Assembly (NCBI RefSeq): GCF_005796105.1
Contig: NZ_VAUO01000004.1
Location: 248,001-312,000, forward strand
DNA length: 64,000 nucleotides
Direction: 5' to 3'
Source: Pseudomonas mosselii
GTDB taxonomy: Bacteria; Pseudomonadota; Gammaproteobacteria; Pseudomonadales; Pseudomonadaceae
Shown: positions 9,543-17,638 of the stretch, in pieces
Numbering within the stretch: position 1 is the first letter of the stretch
Layout: every line of letters starts with the position of its first letter
The notes under the pieces: generated by a model
What the model saw: the letters and a program-made list of their open reading frames with translations, nothing else
The model's database searches: none
Told to the model about the DNA's origin: nothing
Made by a program: the position numbers and the translations under genes

Positions 9543-10820
9543 ATGAAAAAAGTAATGCTCAAAACCTCCCTCGGCATCGCCGTTGCCGTCGCTTCCAGCC
9601 AACTGCTCGCCAGCGGTTTCGCTCTCAACGAACAAAGCATCAGCGGCATGGGAACAGGTTTCGCGGGTCGTTCTTCTTCTGCCGAAGATGCCAGCACCGT
9701 GTATGGCAACCCCGCTGGCATGTCGCGCCTCAAGCGCGAACAAATCACCGTCGGAGCCGCTGCGGTCATCGCCAAGTCCGATATCTCCGGGCCGGGCAGC
9801 AGCAAAGGGGGGGAAACCGACGGCGACATGGTCCCGCTCGTCGGTGTACCGATGGGCTACTACGTCAAACCACTGGATGATCACTGGAGCGTCGGTTTCG
9901 GCGTCTACGTGCCGTTCGGCCTGGTGACCGACTACGGTAGCGACGACGCTGCACGCTACTGGGGCAAGAAGAGCCACGTCGAGGTGGTGACCTTCCAGCC
10001 AACCGTGAGCTATGCCTTCAACGACAAAGTCTCGATCGGTTTCGGCCCGACCATCAACCGGATCAAGGGTGAACTGGGCTCGAACCTGGCTAGCATCTCG
10101 CCACTGGCGCCTGCCGATGGTGAAGTGAAGATCAAGGGTGACGACACTGCAGTCGGCTACAACATCGGTATCCTGGTTCAGGCCACCGACCGTACCCGCG
10201 TGGGCCTGACCTACCACTCGATGGTGGACTACAAGCTCGAAGGCAAGACCAAGATCAACTACCCGGTGCTCGGCCTGAACGACAGCAAGTTTGACGCGAG
10301 CCTGAAGATCAAGACCCCTGAATCGGTCGACTTCTCGATCACCCACGAACTGGATGACCGCTGGACCCTGTACGCCGGCAGCACCTGGACACGCTGGAGC
10401 CGTCTGGAAGCGATCACCGTCAACAACGAGGGGACCTCGGGCGCTTCGGCGCAGTTCGGCACCATCAGCGAAGAGCAGAACTGGCACGACACCTGGGCTC
10501 ACGCCATCGGTGCTTCGTACAAGCTGAACAAGGAGTGGACCCTGCGCACCGGTTTCTCGGTCGACCAGTCGCCCACCAACAACACCAATCGCTCCCCACG
10601 CATCCCCACCGGCGATCGTAAGATCTTTAGCGTCGGTGCCGGCTGGAGTCCATCGGATGACCTGACCATCGACGTGGCCTACTCCTACCTGTGGGAAGAA
10701 GACACCAAGGTCAACAACCAGCCCGACAGCCCGATCGAAAACGCACTCAAGGGTAGCTACCAGGCCAAGTACGAGAACAGCGCCCACGGCGTTGGCGCGT
10801 CGCTGACCTACCGCTTCTAA
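9543..10820 (+). CDS. OmpP1/FadL-family outer membrane transporter
   Basis: This 425-residue precursor starts MKKVMLKTSLG with a signal peptide cut after about residue 24 (LLASG). The mature N-terminus carries the FadL hatch region (ALNEQSISGMGTGFAGR) and the NPAGM motif, and the C-terminus ends in a beta-signal (SLTYRF). FadL proteins carry long-chain fatty acids or other hydrophobic compounds across the outer membrane. The ATG at 9543 is preceded by AAGGAG; the frame is open upstream to 9393 but without a signal sequence. It seems to be a single-gene unit. Confidence 0.92.
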   Translation: MKKVMLKTSLGIAVAVASSQLLASGFALNEQSISGMGTGFAGRSSSAEDASTVYGNPAGMSRLKREQITVGAAAVIAKSDISGPGSSKGGETDGDMVPLVGVPMGYYVKPLDDHWSVGFGVYVPFGLVTDYGSDDAARYWGKKSHVEVVTFQPTVSYAFNDKVSIGFGPTINRIKGELGSNLASISPLAPADGEVKIKGDDTAVGYNIGILVQATDRTRVGLTYHSMVDYKLEGKTKINYPVLGLNDSKFDASLKIKTPESVDFSITHELDDRWTLYAGSTWTRWSRLEAITVNNEGTSGASAQFGTISEEQNWHDTWAHAIGASYKLNKEWTLRTGFSVDQSPTNNTNRSPRIPTGDRKIFSVGAGWSPSDDLTIDVAYSYLWEEDTKVNNQPDSPIENALKGSYQAKYENSAHGVGASLTYRF

Positions 10821-10842
10821 GCGTTACCGCCTGAAAAAACCG

Positions 10843-10862
10843 GGGCCGCTGTGCGGCCCTTT
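10843..10862 (+). terminator. Weak rho-independent terminator after fadL
   Basis: GGGCCGC (10843-10849) and GCGGCCC (10853-10859) form a GC-rich hairpin 22 bp past the fadL stop, preceded by AAAAAACC and followed by only TTT. The T tract is short, so termination may be weak. Confidence 0.5.
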
Positions 10863-10980
10863 CGCGGCACTAGGCCGCTTCTACACCGACCGCGCAAGCC
10901 AATGCGGGCGGACTCTGGAGGAGCGACCTCGCCGGAGCGCCGGACCGACCGCGAAAGGGCTGCGAAGCAGCCCCAAATGG
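10860..10980. repeat. Degenerate REP-like intergenic segment and LysR-side hairpin
   Basis: The text after fadL (GCGGCACTAGGCCGCTTCTACA) resembles one half of a P. putida-type REP palindrome, but its partner is degraded. A second hairpin, GGGCTGC (10957-10963) with GCAGCCC (10967-10973), lies just beyond the stop of the convergent LysR gene and may terminate it on the minus strand. Confidence 0.45.
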
Positions 10981-10987
10981 CAGTTTT

Positions 10988-11917
10988 TCACGCCTGCACC
11001 CGCCAACTGTCGCCCAGGCAATCCTGTAGATAATCCATGAACACCCGCACCTTGCCCGTCATGGCGAAGCGGTCGGCCAGGCACAGGTACACGTCCATCG
11101 GCTCGGGCCGCGCATAGGCCAGGGCATCAGGGCTGAACTCGAACAGCGGCACCAGCCGGCCGGTATCCAGATACGGGCGGACGATGAACTCGGCCAGACG
11201 CGTAATACCGCCGTCATTCAGCGCCATTTGCGTCAAGGCGTCGATGTCATCGCTGATCAGGACCGGGCCGAATTGCGCCTCGAAACGCAGGCCGTCACGC
11301 ATGAAGCCCCAGGTTAGAAAACGCCCATCGACCGGATAGCGAAACACCAGGCAGCGGTGCTCGCGCAATGCCTCGGGCGTGGCGGGCCAACCCGCACTGG
11401 CCAGGTAACCGGGGGAAGCGCAGCAGATGAACGGAATCCGCGCGACATGCCGGGCCAGCAAGTGATCTTCCAATTGCGGCGTGATGCGCAGGCTGACATC
11501 GACATCTTCCCGTGCATGGTTCACCTTGCGGTCAGTCATCACCAACTCTATCGAAAGCTGCGGATAACGGGCCGCGAAGGCGGGTATCAGCGGCGCCAGC
11601 ACATGGCGGCCGAACGCCGAGCTGGAAGCAATGCATAGGCGCCCCTGTGGCTCGCTGTCGGGCGTGGTGACCGCCTGCTCAGCCATGGTCAAGTCCCGCT
11701 CGATATGCCTGACCCGCTCGTAGTACAGGCTGCCAGCCGGCGTCAGCGCCATGCTGCGGGTAGTGCGCGAAAGCAGACGCACCTGCAAGTGGGCTTCCAG
11801 GCGCGCCAGGTTCTGGCTCACGGCAGCGGGGCTCAACCCCAGCGCACGGGCGCCGCCGGCGATGCTGCCTGCCTCGACCACCTTGATGAAACTACGGATG
11901 GCATTGAGCAAGTCCAT
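10988..11917 (-). CDS. LysR-family transcriptional regulator
   Basis: The 309-residue protein has an N-terminal winged helix-turn-helix (residues 1-60; ARALGLSPAAVSQNLARLEAHL is the recognition region) and a periplasmic-binding-like effector domain (about 90-295). It is most like the CrgA/YafC-type LysR group. It is divergent from the DUF2798 gene at 12032, the usual layout of a LysR regulator and its target. The effector is unknown. Confidence 0.92.
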   Translation of the reverse strand: MDLLNAIRSFIKVVEAGSIAGGARALGLSPAAVSQNLARLEAHLQVRLLSRTTRSMALTPAGSLYYERVRHIERDLTMAEQAVTTPDSEPQGRLCIASSSAFGRHVLAPLIPAFAARYPQLSIELVMTDRKVNHAREDVDVSLRITPQLEDHLLARHVARIPFICCASPGYLASAGWPATPEALREHRCLVFRYPVDGRFLTWGFMRDGLRFEAQFGPVLISDDIDALTQMALNDGGITRLAEFIVRPYLDTGRLVPLFEFSPDALAYARPEPMDVYLCLADRFAMTGKVRVFMDYLQDCLGDSWRVQA

Positions 11918-11941
11918 GCTGAGCCTCGGATTCGTAAGTTT

Positions 11942-11955
11942 TTCTTTATAAAGAA
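11942..11955. promoter_or_regulatory. Perfect 14-bp palindrome in the LysR/DUF2798 gap
   Basis: TTCTTTATAAAGAA is its own reverse complement and lies 25 bp upstream of the LysR start codon and 77 bp upstream of the divergent gene. LysR regulators bind dyad sites in such divergent gaps, so this is the best candidate operator. Confidence 0.5.
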
Positions 11956-12031
11956 CTCAGTCGCCAAGGTCTACAGGTGCTCACACAGGCATTGATAACC
12001 TGCGCCCTCACCTACCTGCACAGGAGCTAGC

Positions 12032-12292
12032 ATGACCGAACTGTCCTCCGCCCGTAGCCGGCGCAAGCTGCGCCCAGGCGCCACGCCCTACGTCTTCGCA
12101 TTCTACATGTCGGCAATCATGGCACTGTTGATGAGCTTCGTGATCACGGCAGCCAATGCCGGCATCGACCCGCAGTACCTGAGCAACGTGCTCAAGGCCT
12201 ACCAGTTGGCAATGCCGGTGGCGTTCGTCTGCGTGCTGATCGTAAGGCCGGTGGTGATCCGCCTGGTGGCATTGACCGTCCACCCGCACTGA
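12032..12292 (+). CDS. DUF2798 small membrane protein
   Basis: The 86-residue protein has a basic N-terminus (SSARSRRKLRPG) and two hydrophobic helices (about 21-43 and 58-80), the DUF2798 architecture. Its biochemical role is unknown. A good AGGAG site precedes the ATG. It is divergent from the LysR gene and is that regulator's most likely target. It converges on the glutathione peroxidase gene with a 12-bp gap. Confidence 0.8.
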   Translation: MTELSSARSRRKLRPGATPYVFAFYMSAIMALLMSFVITAANAGIDPQYLSNVLKAYQLAMPVAFVCVLIVRPVVIRLVALTVHPH

Positions 12293-12304
12293 CGCGTCGC
12301 TCTG

Positions 12305-12856
12305 TCATGGCTTGGAGGCAATGGCTTTGTCGATGGCGGCGGTGAACGCTGGATCATCCGGCTTGGTCAAGCTGGAGAAGCTTGCGATGACCTTGCCCTG
12401 GCGGTCGACCACGTACTTGTAGAAGTTCCACTTCGGCGCGCTGCTCTGCTTCGCCAGCTCGGCGAACAGTGGGATCGCATCCTCGCCACGCACTGGCTGA
12501 GCCTTGGTCATGGTGAAGGTCACACCGTAGTTGGCATAGCATACCTTAGCGGTCTTCTCGGCGTCGGCGTCTTCCTGCTTGAAGTCGTTGGACGGCACGC
12601 CGAGCATCTCCAGGCCCTGCGCGTGGTACGCCTTGTAGGTACCCTCCAAGCCCTCGAACTGCGGGGCGAAGCCGCAATAACTGGCAGTATTGATAACCAC
12701 CAGCGGTTTGCCGGCAAAACGCTGGCAAAGATCGATCTGCGCCTTGCCGCGCAACTCGGGCAGGCTGCCTTGCAGCAGTGCCGGGCAGTCCGCCGCCCAG
12801 CTCGAAGCACTGGCGGCCAGGGCCAGCACGGGAATCGTCAGCCAGGGTGCACGCAT
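12305..12856 (-). CDS. Periplasmic glutathione peroxidase-family thiol peroxidase
   Basis: This 183-residue precursor has a signal peptide (about 1-21, ending SSWA) and a GPx fold. The peroxidatic cysteine is Cys61 (NTASYCGF), and Trp143-Asn144 (WNFYK) supply the conserved catalytic pair. Cys106 ([11 protein letters not shown]) lies where many non-seleno GPx enzymes keep the resolving cysteine, suggesting thioredoxin-linked reduction. A GGAGGAG site precedes the ATG. It lies 46 bp downstream of a 40-aa gene that overlaps the MFS gene, so it may belong to the MarR-MFS transcription unit. Confidence 0.88.
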   Translation of the reverse strand: MRAPWLTIPVLALAASASSWAADCPALLQGSLPELRGKAQIDLCQRFAGKPLVVINTASYCGFAPQFEGLEGTYKAYHAQGLEMLGVPSNDFKQEDADAEKTAKVCYANYGVTFTMTKAQPVRGEDAIPLFAELAKQSSAPKWNFYKYVVDRQGKVIASFSSLTKPDDPAFTAAIDKAIASKP

Positions 12857-12902
12857 TGTCGGTTCTCCTCCAAGACGGTTACATGAAGGTGCAGGTTAGT
12901 CC

Positions 12903-13025
12903 TTAACACAGACTCATGCCCAACTGCATCAACGCCAGACCGCCCTGTTGCCATCCCCACCACACCAGGGCCAGCAGCAACAACGCCGCCAAGGCCAGCA
13001 GGCCACGCACGACAAAGCGGCTCAT
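12903..13025 (-). CDS. Small single-helix membrane protein, 40 aa
   Basis: The start codon at 13025 overlaps the stop of the MFS gene as ATGA, an arrangement typical of translational coupling. The 40-residue product begins MSRFVVRG, has one long hydrophobic helix (about 8-26, ending in WWGW) and a short tail. It resembles small proteins that accompany membrane carriers, but I recognise no family. The overlap and codon use support it as real; function is unknown. Confidence 0.6.
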   Translation of the reverse strand: MSRFVVRGLLALAALLLLALVWWGWQQGGLALMQLGMSLC

Positions 13026-14224
13026 GCGGCCTGAGCCTGCAAGCGGGCCACTGGTCGTTCGCGTACGGGCCAATTGAGCGCAGCAGCCAACAGGCTGAGC
13101 AGGATCGAGATCTGCCAGACCAGGTCGTAGTTGCCGGTGTGGTCGTACACCACACCGCCCAACCAACCGCCCAGGAAGGCGCCCAACTGGTGCAACAGGA
13201 ACACGATGCCACCGAGCATCGACAGGTTACGCACGCCGAACAGCGTGGCCACGGTGCCATTGGTCAACGGCACCGTGGACAACCACAGCAGGCCCATGGC
13301 GATGCCGAACAGGTAAGCGCTGAACTGGGTGACCGGCGCCCACAGGAACAGCACGATCACCACGGCGCGCAGCAGGTACAGCGCGGTCAACAGGCGCGGC
13401 TTGGACATCCGCCCGCCCAACCAGCCAGCGGTGTAGGTACCAACGATGTTAAACAACCCCACCAACGCCAGCACCGTGGTACCAGTGGTGGCCGGCAGGT
13501 GCTGGTCGACCAGGTAGGCGGGCAGGTGCACACCAATGAACACCACTTGGAAGCCGCACACGAAAAAGCCCAGGGCCAGCAACCAGAACCCGGAATGCGA
13601 GCAGGCTTCACGCAGCGCCTGGCCGAGGGTTTGCTCGGCGCCGTGGGCCGGCAGCGGCGTGTCCCGCAACAGACCGACAAAGGGCACGATCAGTGCCACC
13701 AACAGACCCAGTACCAACAGTGCCGCCGACCAGCCCAGCCATTGGATCAGGCCGAGGGTGCCAGGCAGCATGGCGAACTGGCCGAAGGAGCCCGCCGCAC
13801 TGGCGATGCCCATGGCCATGCTGCGCTTCTGCGCCGGCACGGCGCGGCCCACCACGCCGAGAATCACCGAGAACGAAGTCCCTGACAGACCGATGCCGAT
13901 CAACAGCCCCGCACTCAACGACAGCGACCAAGCCGAATCAGCCATGCCCATCATCACCAGGCCCGCCGTGTAGAGGATCCCGCCAATGATCACCACACGT
14001 GCCGCACCCAACCGATCAGCCAGGGCTCCGGCGAACGGCTGGGCCAGACCCCAGATCAGGTTCTGCAGGGCAATGGCAAAGGCGAACACCTCGCGCCCCC
14101 AGCCGAACTCCGCGCTCATCGGCGCGAGGAACAGGCCAAAGCCGTGTCGCACGCCCAACGACAGCGCGAGGATCAGCGCCGCCCCCAGTAACACCCAACC
14201 GCTGGTCCGCCACACGGAAGTCAT
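13022..14224 (-). CDS. MFS transporter
   Basis: This 400-residue protein has twelve predicted membrane helices and a loop 2-3 motif (GALADRLGAARV). It resembles the monocarboxylate/YbfB-like branch of MFS, though the substrate is uncertain. It lies 64 bp downstream of a MarR-type regulator gene, with a perfect palindrome (14257-14272) between them, so it is probably that regulator's target. Its stop overlaps the start of the 40-aa gene. Confidence 0.88.
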   Translation of the reverse strand: MTSVWRTSGWVLLGAALILALSLGVRHGFGLFLAPMSAEFGWGREVFAFAIALQNLIWGLAQPFAGALADRLGAARVVIIGGILYTAGLVMMGMADSAWSLSLSAGLLIGIGLSGTSFSVILGVVGRAVPAQKRSMAMGIASAAGSFGQFAMLPGTLGLIQWLGWSAALLVLGLLVALIVPFVGLLRDTPLPAHGAEQTLGQALREACSHSGFWLLALGFFVCGFQVVFIGVHLPAYLVDQHLPATTGTTVLALVGLFNIVGTYTAGWLGGRMSKPRLLTALYLLRAVVIVLFLWAPVTQFSAYLFGIAMGLLWLSTVPLTNGTVATLFGVRNLSMLGGIVFLLHQLGAFLGGWLGGVVYDHTGNYDLVWQISILLSLLAAALNWPVRERPVARLQAQAA

Positions 14225-14256
14225 TGTCGTTATCTCCAGCCCATCGCAAGGTTGAT

Positions 14257-14272
14257 GCGGGTATATACCCGC
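14257..14272. promoter_or_regulatory. MarR-type operator, perfect 16-bp palindrome (site 1)
   Basis: GCGGGTATATACCCGC is a perfect palindrome 33 bp upstream of the MFS start codon and just after the MarR gene. A second copy with 14 of 16 matches lies upstream of the MarR gene at 14698-14713. Paired sites at both genes point to regulation of both by the MarR protein. Confidence 0.75.
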
Positions 14273-14288
14273 TTAGGGTCGTTCATAT

Positions 14289-14693
14289 TCAGGCCAGCTG
14301 TTCCAGCAAGCGCACCAATTCGTCACGCGGGCCTTCACCCAGGCGCGCCACCAACCCGGCCTGGGCCTGCTCCCACGCAGGCTGTGCCGCCAACAGCCGA
14401 GCCTTGCCCGCCGCGCTCAGCAGTACCACACGGTTGCGTTGGTCGTCGCCATCAGCCAGTTGCACCAGACCTTCGGCCTCCAGCACCCGCAGGTTGCGCC
14501 CCAGCGTGCTGCGCTCAAGGCCCATCGCCTCGGCCAGGCTGGTGATGCTCGGGCGGTCCAGCCGCTGCACACTGCGCAGCAGGGAAAACTGGGCGACATT
14601 GATGCCGAAGCCGGCCAGGGCTTCGTCATAGTGCCGGCTTACCCCTCGGGCGGCGCGGCGTAAATGGGTACAGATACATTCACTGGTCAGCAT
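14289..14693 (-). CDS. MarR-family transcriptional regulator
   Basis: From the ATG at 14693 the product is 134 residues, a winged-helix MarR protein with recognition region ITSLAEAMGLERSTLGRNLRVLEAEGLV and wing DGDDQRNRVVLL. An upstream in-frame ATG at 14729 is less likely because the operator at 14698-14713 would lie inside the coding region. The N-terminus carries two cysteines two residues apart (ECICTHL), which could be a redox switch. The protein probably represses itself and the MFS gene through the two palindromes. Confidence 0.88.
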   Translation of the reverse strand: MLTSECICTHLRRAARGVSRHYDEALAGFGINVAQFSLLRSVQRLDRPSITSLAEAMGLERSTLGRNLRVLEAEGLVQLADGDDQRNRVVLLSAAGKARLLAAQPAWEQAQAGLVARLGEGPRDELVRLLEQLA

Positions 14694-14697
14694 GAAT

Positions 14698-14713
14698 ACG
14701 TGTATATACCCGC
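14698..14713. promoter_or_regulatory. MarR-type operator, second copy (site 2)
   Basis: ACGTGTATATACCCGC matches the perfect palindrome at 14257-14272 in 14 of 16 positions. It sits directly upstream of the chosen MarR start at 14693, consistent with autoregulation. Confidence 0.7.
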
Positions 14714-14768
14714 ACCTGGGATGTTGCAAGGAGTTTCAAACTTGTCGAGCAAACTGCCCCAGGGCTCA

Positions 14769-15497
14769 TCAAGCAGCCAGCGCTACCACGACCGCCAACT
14801 CCAACAACTCCAGCAACGCGCCAGCAGTATCCCCGGTCGTTCCTCCCAGCCGCTGACACATCAGCCGACGCAGGCAAGCGAAGGCCACTAGCGCCAACGT
14901 CAGCGCCCACAGCGCCTGCATGCCTCCAAGCAGGACACAGGCCAGTCCACACCCCAGCAACACCCGGCCTGCTGCACGACGCGGCAAGTGCTCGGCCAGC
15001 GCGGCGCCCAAGCCGCCTTGACGCACGTAGGGCGTACTCAAGAACAAGCCCAGCATCGCCGCCCGTCCAACCACCGGTGCCAACACCAGCCAGGCCCCTG
15101 CGCCACGCTCGACCAACACCCACAACGCGCAGAACTTGAGCAGCAGCACCAACACCAGAGTCACGACGGCAATCGGCCCACTGCGCGGGTCCTTCATGAT
15201 CTGCAAGGTCCGCTCGCGATCGCCGAAACCACCCAGCCAGGCGTCGGCGCTGTCGGCCAGGCCGTCCAGGTGCAAGCCACCACTGAGTAGCACCCAGAGC
15301 GCCAGCAGCAATGCCGCGTGCAGCGGCGCGGCCATACCGTGCATCAGGGTACTGGCCAACCAAAGCAGCATGCCGAACAGCGCACCCACCACGGGATAGA
15401 ACAGCAACGAGCGGCCCATCTCGCGCGGCGCCGGCATACCCGGCAGGCTCACGGGCAAGCTGCTTAGAAATTGCAAGGCAATCCAGAACGGCAGCAT
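14769..15497 (-). CDS. cobS: Cobalamin synthase CobS (adenosylcobinamide-GDP ribazoletransferase; CobV)
   Basis: This 242-residue integral membrane enzyme joins adenosylcobinamide-GDP to alpha-ribazole (phosphate) in the last assembly steps of cobalamin. It has five to six hydrophobic helices and the family motif GGLHLDGLADSADAW, whose acidic residues bind metal; the downstream DPRSGP motif is also present. The ATG at 15497 is 1 bp past the cobC stop; the frame is open further upstream only as overlap with cobC. It is the last gene of the ten-gene cob operon. Pseudomonas literature often calls it cobV. Confidence 0.93.
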   Translation of the reverse strand: MLPFWIALQFLSSLPVSLPGMPAPREMGRSLLFYPVVGALFGMLLWLASTLMHGMAAPLHAALLLALWVLLSGGLHLDGLADSADAWLGGFGDRERTLQIMKDPRSGPIAVVTLVLVLLLKFCALWVLVERGAGAWLVLAPVVGRAAMLGLFLSTPYVRQGGLGAALAEHLPRRAAGRVLLGCGLACVLLGGMQALWALTLALVAFACLRRLMCQRLGGTTGDTAGALLELLELAVVVALAA

Positions 15498-15498
15498 C

Positions 15499-16068
15499 TC
15501 AACACGCCTCGTGCAGTTGCCCATCGAGCGCCACATGCAGGCGCACCAGCGCCGCATGCGCCACCTCGACCTGCAACAACTGCGCACGTGGCATCCCCCG
15601 GGCCTGGGCGAGCAACAGCCGCATCACCCCGCCATGGGTCACCAGAAGCACACGCTGCCCCGCGTACTCACCAGCCAGTCGCCGAATGCTATTCAACACC
15701 CGCTCGGCAAACGCGAGCACCGGCTCGCCGCCCGGCGGCGTAAAGGCATAGGGGTCATTCCAGAACTGCCCAAGGGCATCGGCCTGGGTTTGCATGATCT
15801 GCGCCGCACTGCGCCCTTCCCATTCACCGAAGTGCAACTCGCGTACCCCGGCCTCACGCTGTACCGGCAGACCCAGGCGTGCGCCCAGTTCGTCAGCGAA
15901 CAAGCCACAGCGTTGCAGCGGCGAGCTGACCAGCACATCCCACGGGCCGGCCGCATCGACGGCCTGGCGCATCTGTGCCCAGCCATGCTCGGTCAGCGCA
16001 TCGTCCAGGCTGCCGCGCAGCCCGCCGCCCAGTTCGGTCTCGCCATGACGCAGCAGGTCGAGGATCAT
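15499..16068 (-). CDS. cobC: Alpha-ribazole phosphatase (histidine phosphatase family)
   Basis: The 189-residue protein opens with the phosphoglycerate-mutase-type motif LLRHGET (His8 is the phospho-accepting residue) and has the second active-site histidine in LVTHGGV. In this operon it should dephosphorylate alpha-ribazole 5'-phosphate or adenosylcobalamin 5'-phosphate. It overlaps the end of cobT by 4 bp. Other histidine phosphatases share the fold, so the role rests on operon context. Confidence 0.85.
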   Translation of the reverse strand: MILDLLRHGETELGGGLRGSLDDALTEHGWAQMRQAVDAAGPWDVLVSSPLQRCGLFADELGARLGLPVQREAGVRELHFGEWEGRSAAQIMQTQADALGQFWNDPYAFTPPGGEPVLAFAERVLNSIRRLAGEYAGQRVLLVTHGGVMRLLLAQARGMPRAQLLQVEVAHAALVRLHVALDGQLHEAC

Positions 16069-17120
16069 GCCGGGCGGTCCGCCACCGCCGCTTCGGCGAA
16101 AGTCGCCATCTGCCCGTGCAGGGCACAGGCCAAACGCAGCAACGGCACGGCCAGGGCAGCGCCACTGCCCTCCCCCAGGCGCAGACCCAGCGCCAGCAAT
16201 GGCTCAGCCTCGAGCGCTGTGAGCAAGGCCTTGTGACCAGGCTCGGCACCCTGGTGGGCGAACAGCAGCCAGGGTGCCAGCCCCGGGTTCAGGCGTACCG
16301 CCACCAACGCAGCGACGCTACAGATGAAACCGTCCACCAGCACCGCCACGCCATGCTGGGCGCAGGCCAGGTAGGCGCCTGCCAAGGCAGCGATTTCGAA
16401 GCCGCCGACACACCCCAAGGCCTGCAACGGCGCATCGGCACGCAGGCCATGCAGCACAAGCGCGCGCTCGATCACCTCGGCCTTGTGCCGTACCCCGGCA
16501 CTGTCCAGGCCTGTGCCGGGCCCGCTCAGCTCACGCGCCGGGCATTCGAGCAAGATGCTGGCCAGGGCCGCAGCGGCGGTCGTGTTGCCGATCCCCATTT
16601 CACCGCCGATGAACAGCTGGGCACCATTGGCCACTGCGCGCAGGGCGCTGTCGCGACCGGCCTGCAGGGCGGCCAGCAACTGCTCCTCGCGCATCGCCGG
16701 CTGGCGCGCGAAGTTGGCGGTGCCAGCGCCCAGGCGCAGGTGGTGCACTCCCGGCAGCTCCAGCCTCGGGTCGATGGTGCCGAGGTCGACTACTTCCAGG
16801 CTGGCACCCAGCTGACGCGCCAGCACACTGATCGCCGCGCCACCACCGACGAAGTTGCGCAACATCTGCCCGGTCACCGCCTGCGGATAGGCCGAGATCC
16901 CCTCCTCCACCACGCCGTGGTCACCGGCAAAAATGCTGATAGCAACCCGTTCCAGCTGAGGACGTTCGAGGCCTTGCAAGCCCGCCAGGCGGATCGCCAA
17001 GCGTTCGAGCTGGCCAAGGGAGCCAGCGGGCTTGGTCAGTTGCTGCTGACGGGCACGCGCCTGATCCATGGCGGCGGTGTCGAGGGGTTGGCAGGCATCG
17101 AGCCACCACATCTGGGTCAT
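16065..17120 (-). CDS. cobT: Nicotinate-nucleotide--dimethylbenzimidazole phosphoribosyltransferase CobT
   Basis: The 351-residue protein matches the usual CobT length. It activates 5,6-dimethylbenzimidazole as alpha-ribazole 5'-phosphate using nicotinate mononucleotide. The family motifs [26 protein letters not shown] and, near the C-terminus, RLGEGSGAA with the catalytic glutamate are all visible. The DMB substrate would come from BluB of the same operon. Its start overlaps the cobU stop by 4 bp. It is called cobU in the P. denitrificans naming. Confidence 0.95.
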   Translation of the reverse strand: MTQMWWLDACQPLDTAAMDQARARQQQLTKPAGSLGQLERLAIRLAGLQGLERPQLERVAISIFAGDHGVVEEGISAYPQAVTGQMLRNFVGGGAAISVLARQLGASLEVVDLGTIDPRLELPGVHHLRLGAGTANFARQPAMREEQLLAALQAGRDSALRAVANGAQLFIGGEMGIGNTTAAAALASILLECPARELSGPGTGLDSAGVRHKAEVIERALVLHGLRADAPLQALGCVGGFEIAALAGAYLACAQHGVAVLVDGFICSVAALVAVRLNPGLAPWLLFAHQGAEPGHKALLTALEAEPLLALGLRLGEGSGAALAVPLLRLACALHGQMATFAEAAVADRPA

Positions 17121-17638
17121 AGAGCGGGTCCTTTGAGCATGAGAGGAAGGCCGGCCACGCTCAGCACCACGCGCTGGCAGCGTTCGGCAGCGGCCTGGTG
17201 CAAGAGGCCCGCCGCATCGACATAGCGGCGGGTCAACTCGCCCATGGGCACCACGCCCAGGCCGGTTTCGTTGCTGACCAGGATGATCGTGCCAGGCAAC
17301 TGTTCAAGGCAATCGAGCAGCGCATCGCACTCCTCGGTCAGGCGCTGCGGGTCGTCGAGCATCAACAGGTTGGTCAGCCACAGGGTCAGGCAGTCCACCA
17401 GTAGGCAGCGCTGCTCAGCGGCCTGGGCACGCAGCACGGCGGCCAGGGCCAGCGGTTCTTCGATCAGGCCCCACTCGGCCGGACGACGCTCACGGTGCAG
17501 GCGCACGCGCTCGTTCATCTCGCTGTCTTGCGGCGCGCTGGTGGCAATGTAGGTGACCGGCAGGCCGCTGGCCACGGCCAGTTGCTCAGCCAGGCGACTC
17601 TTGCCCGAGCGGGCGCCGCCGAGGATCAGGTTACGCAT
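17117..17638 (-). CDS. cobU: Adenosylcobinamide kinase / adenosylcobinamide-phosphate guanylyltransferase
   Basis: This 173-residue bifunctional enzyme (CobU, or CobP in the P. denitrificans scheme) phosphorylates adenosylcobinamide and then transfers GMP to it. The P-loop GGARSGKS covers residues 7-14, and His48 (VRLHRERRP) is the likely guanylylated histidine. The ATG at 17638 is chosen by alignment with the family N-terminus; a longer open frame upstream overlaps cobQ. The gene overlaps the cobQ stop by 8 bp. Confidence 0.94.
   Translation of the reverse strand: MRNLILGGARSGKSRLAEQLAVASGLPVTYIATSAPQDSEMNERVRLHRERRPAEWGLIEEPLALAAVLRAQAAEQRCLLVDCLTLWLTNLLMLDDPQRLTEECDALLDCLEQLPGTIILVSNETGLGVVPMGELTRRYVDAAGLLHQAAAERCQRVVLSVAGLPLMLKGPAL

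Noticed and set aside
9537..10787. A 416-codon minus-strand frame opposite fadL
   Set aside because: Val/Asp/Gly-rich shadow frame without family match; fadL has a signal peptide and the NPAGM motif.
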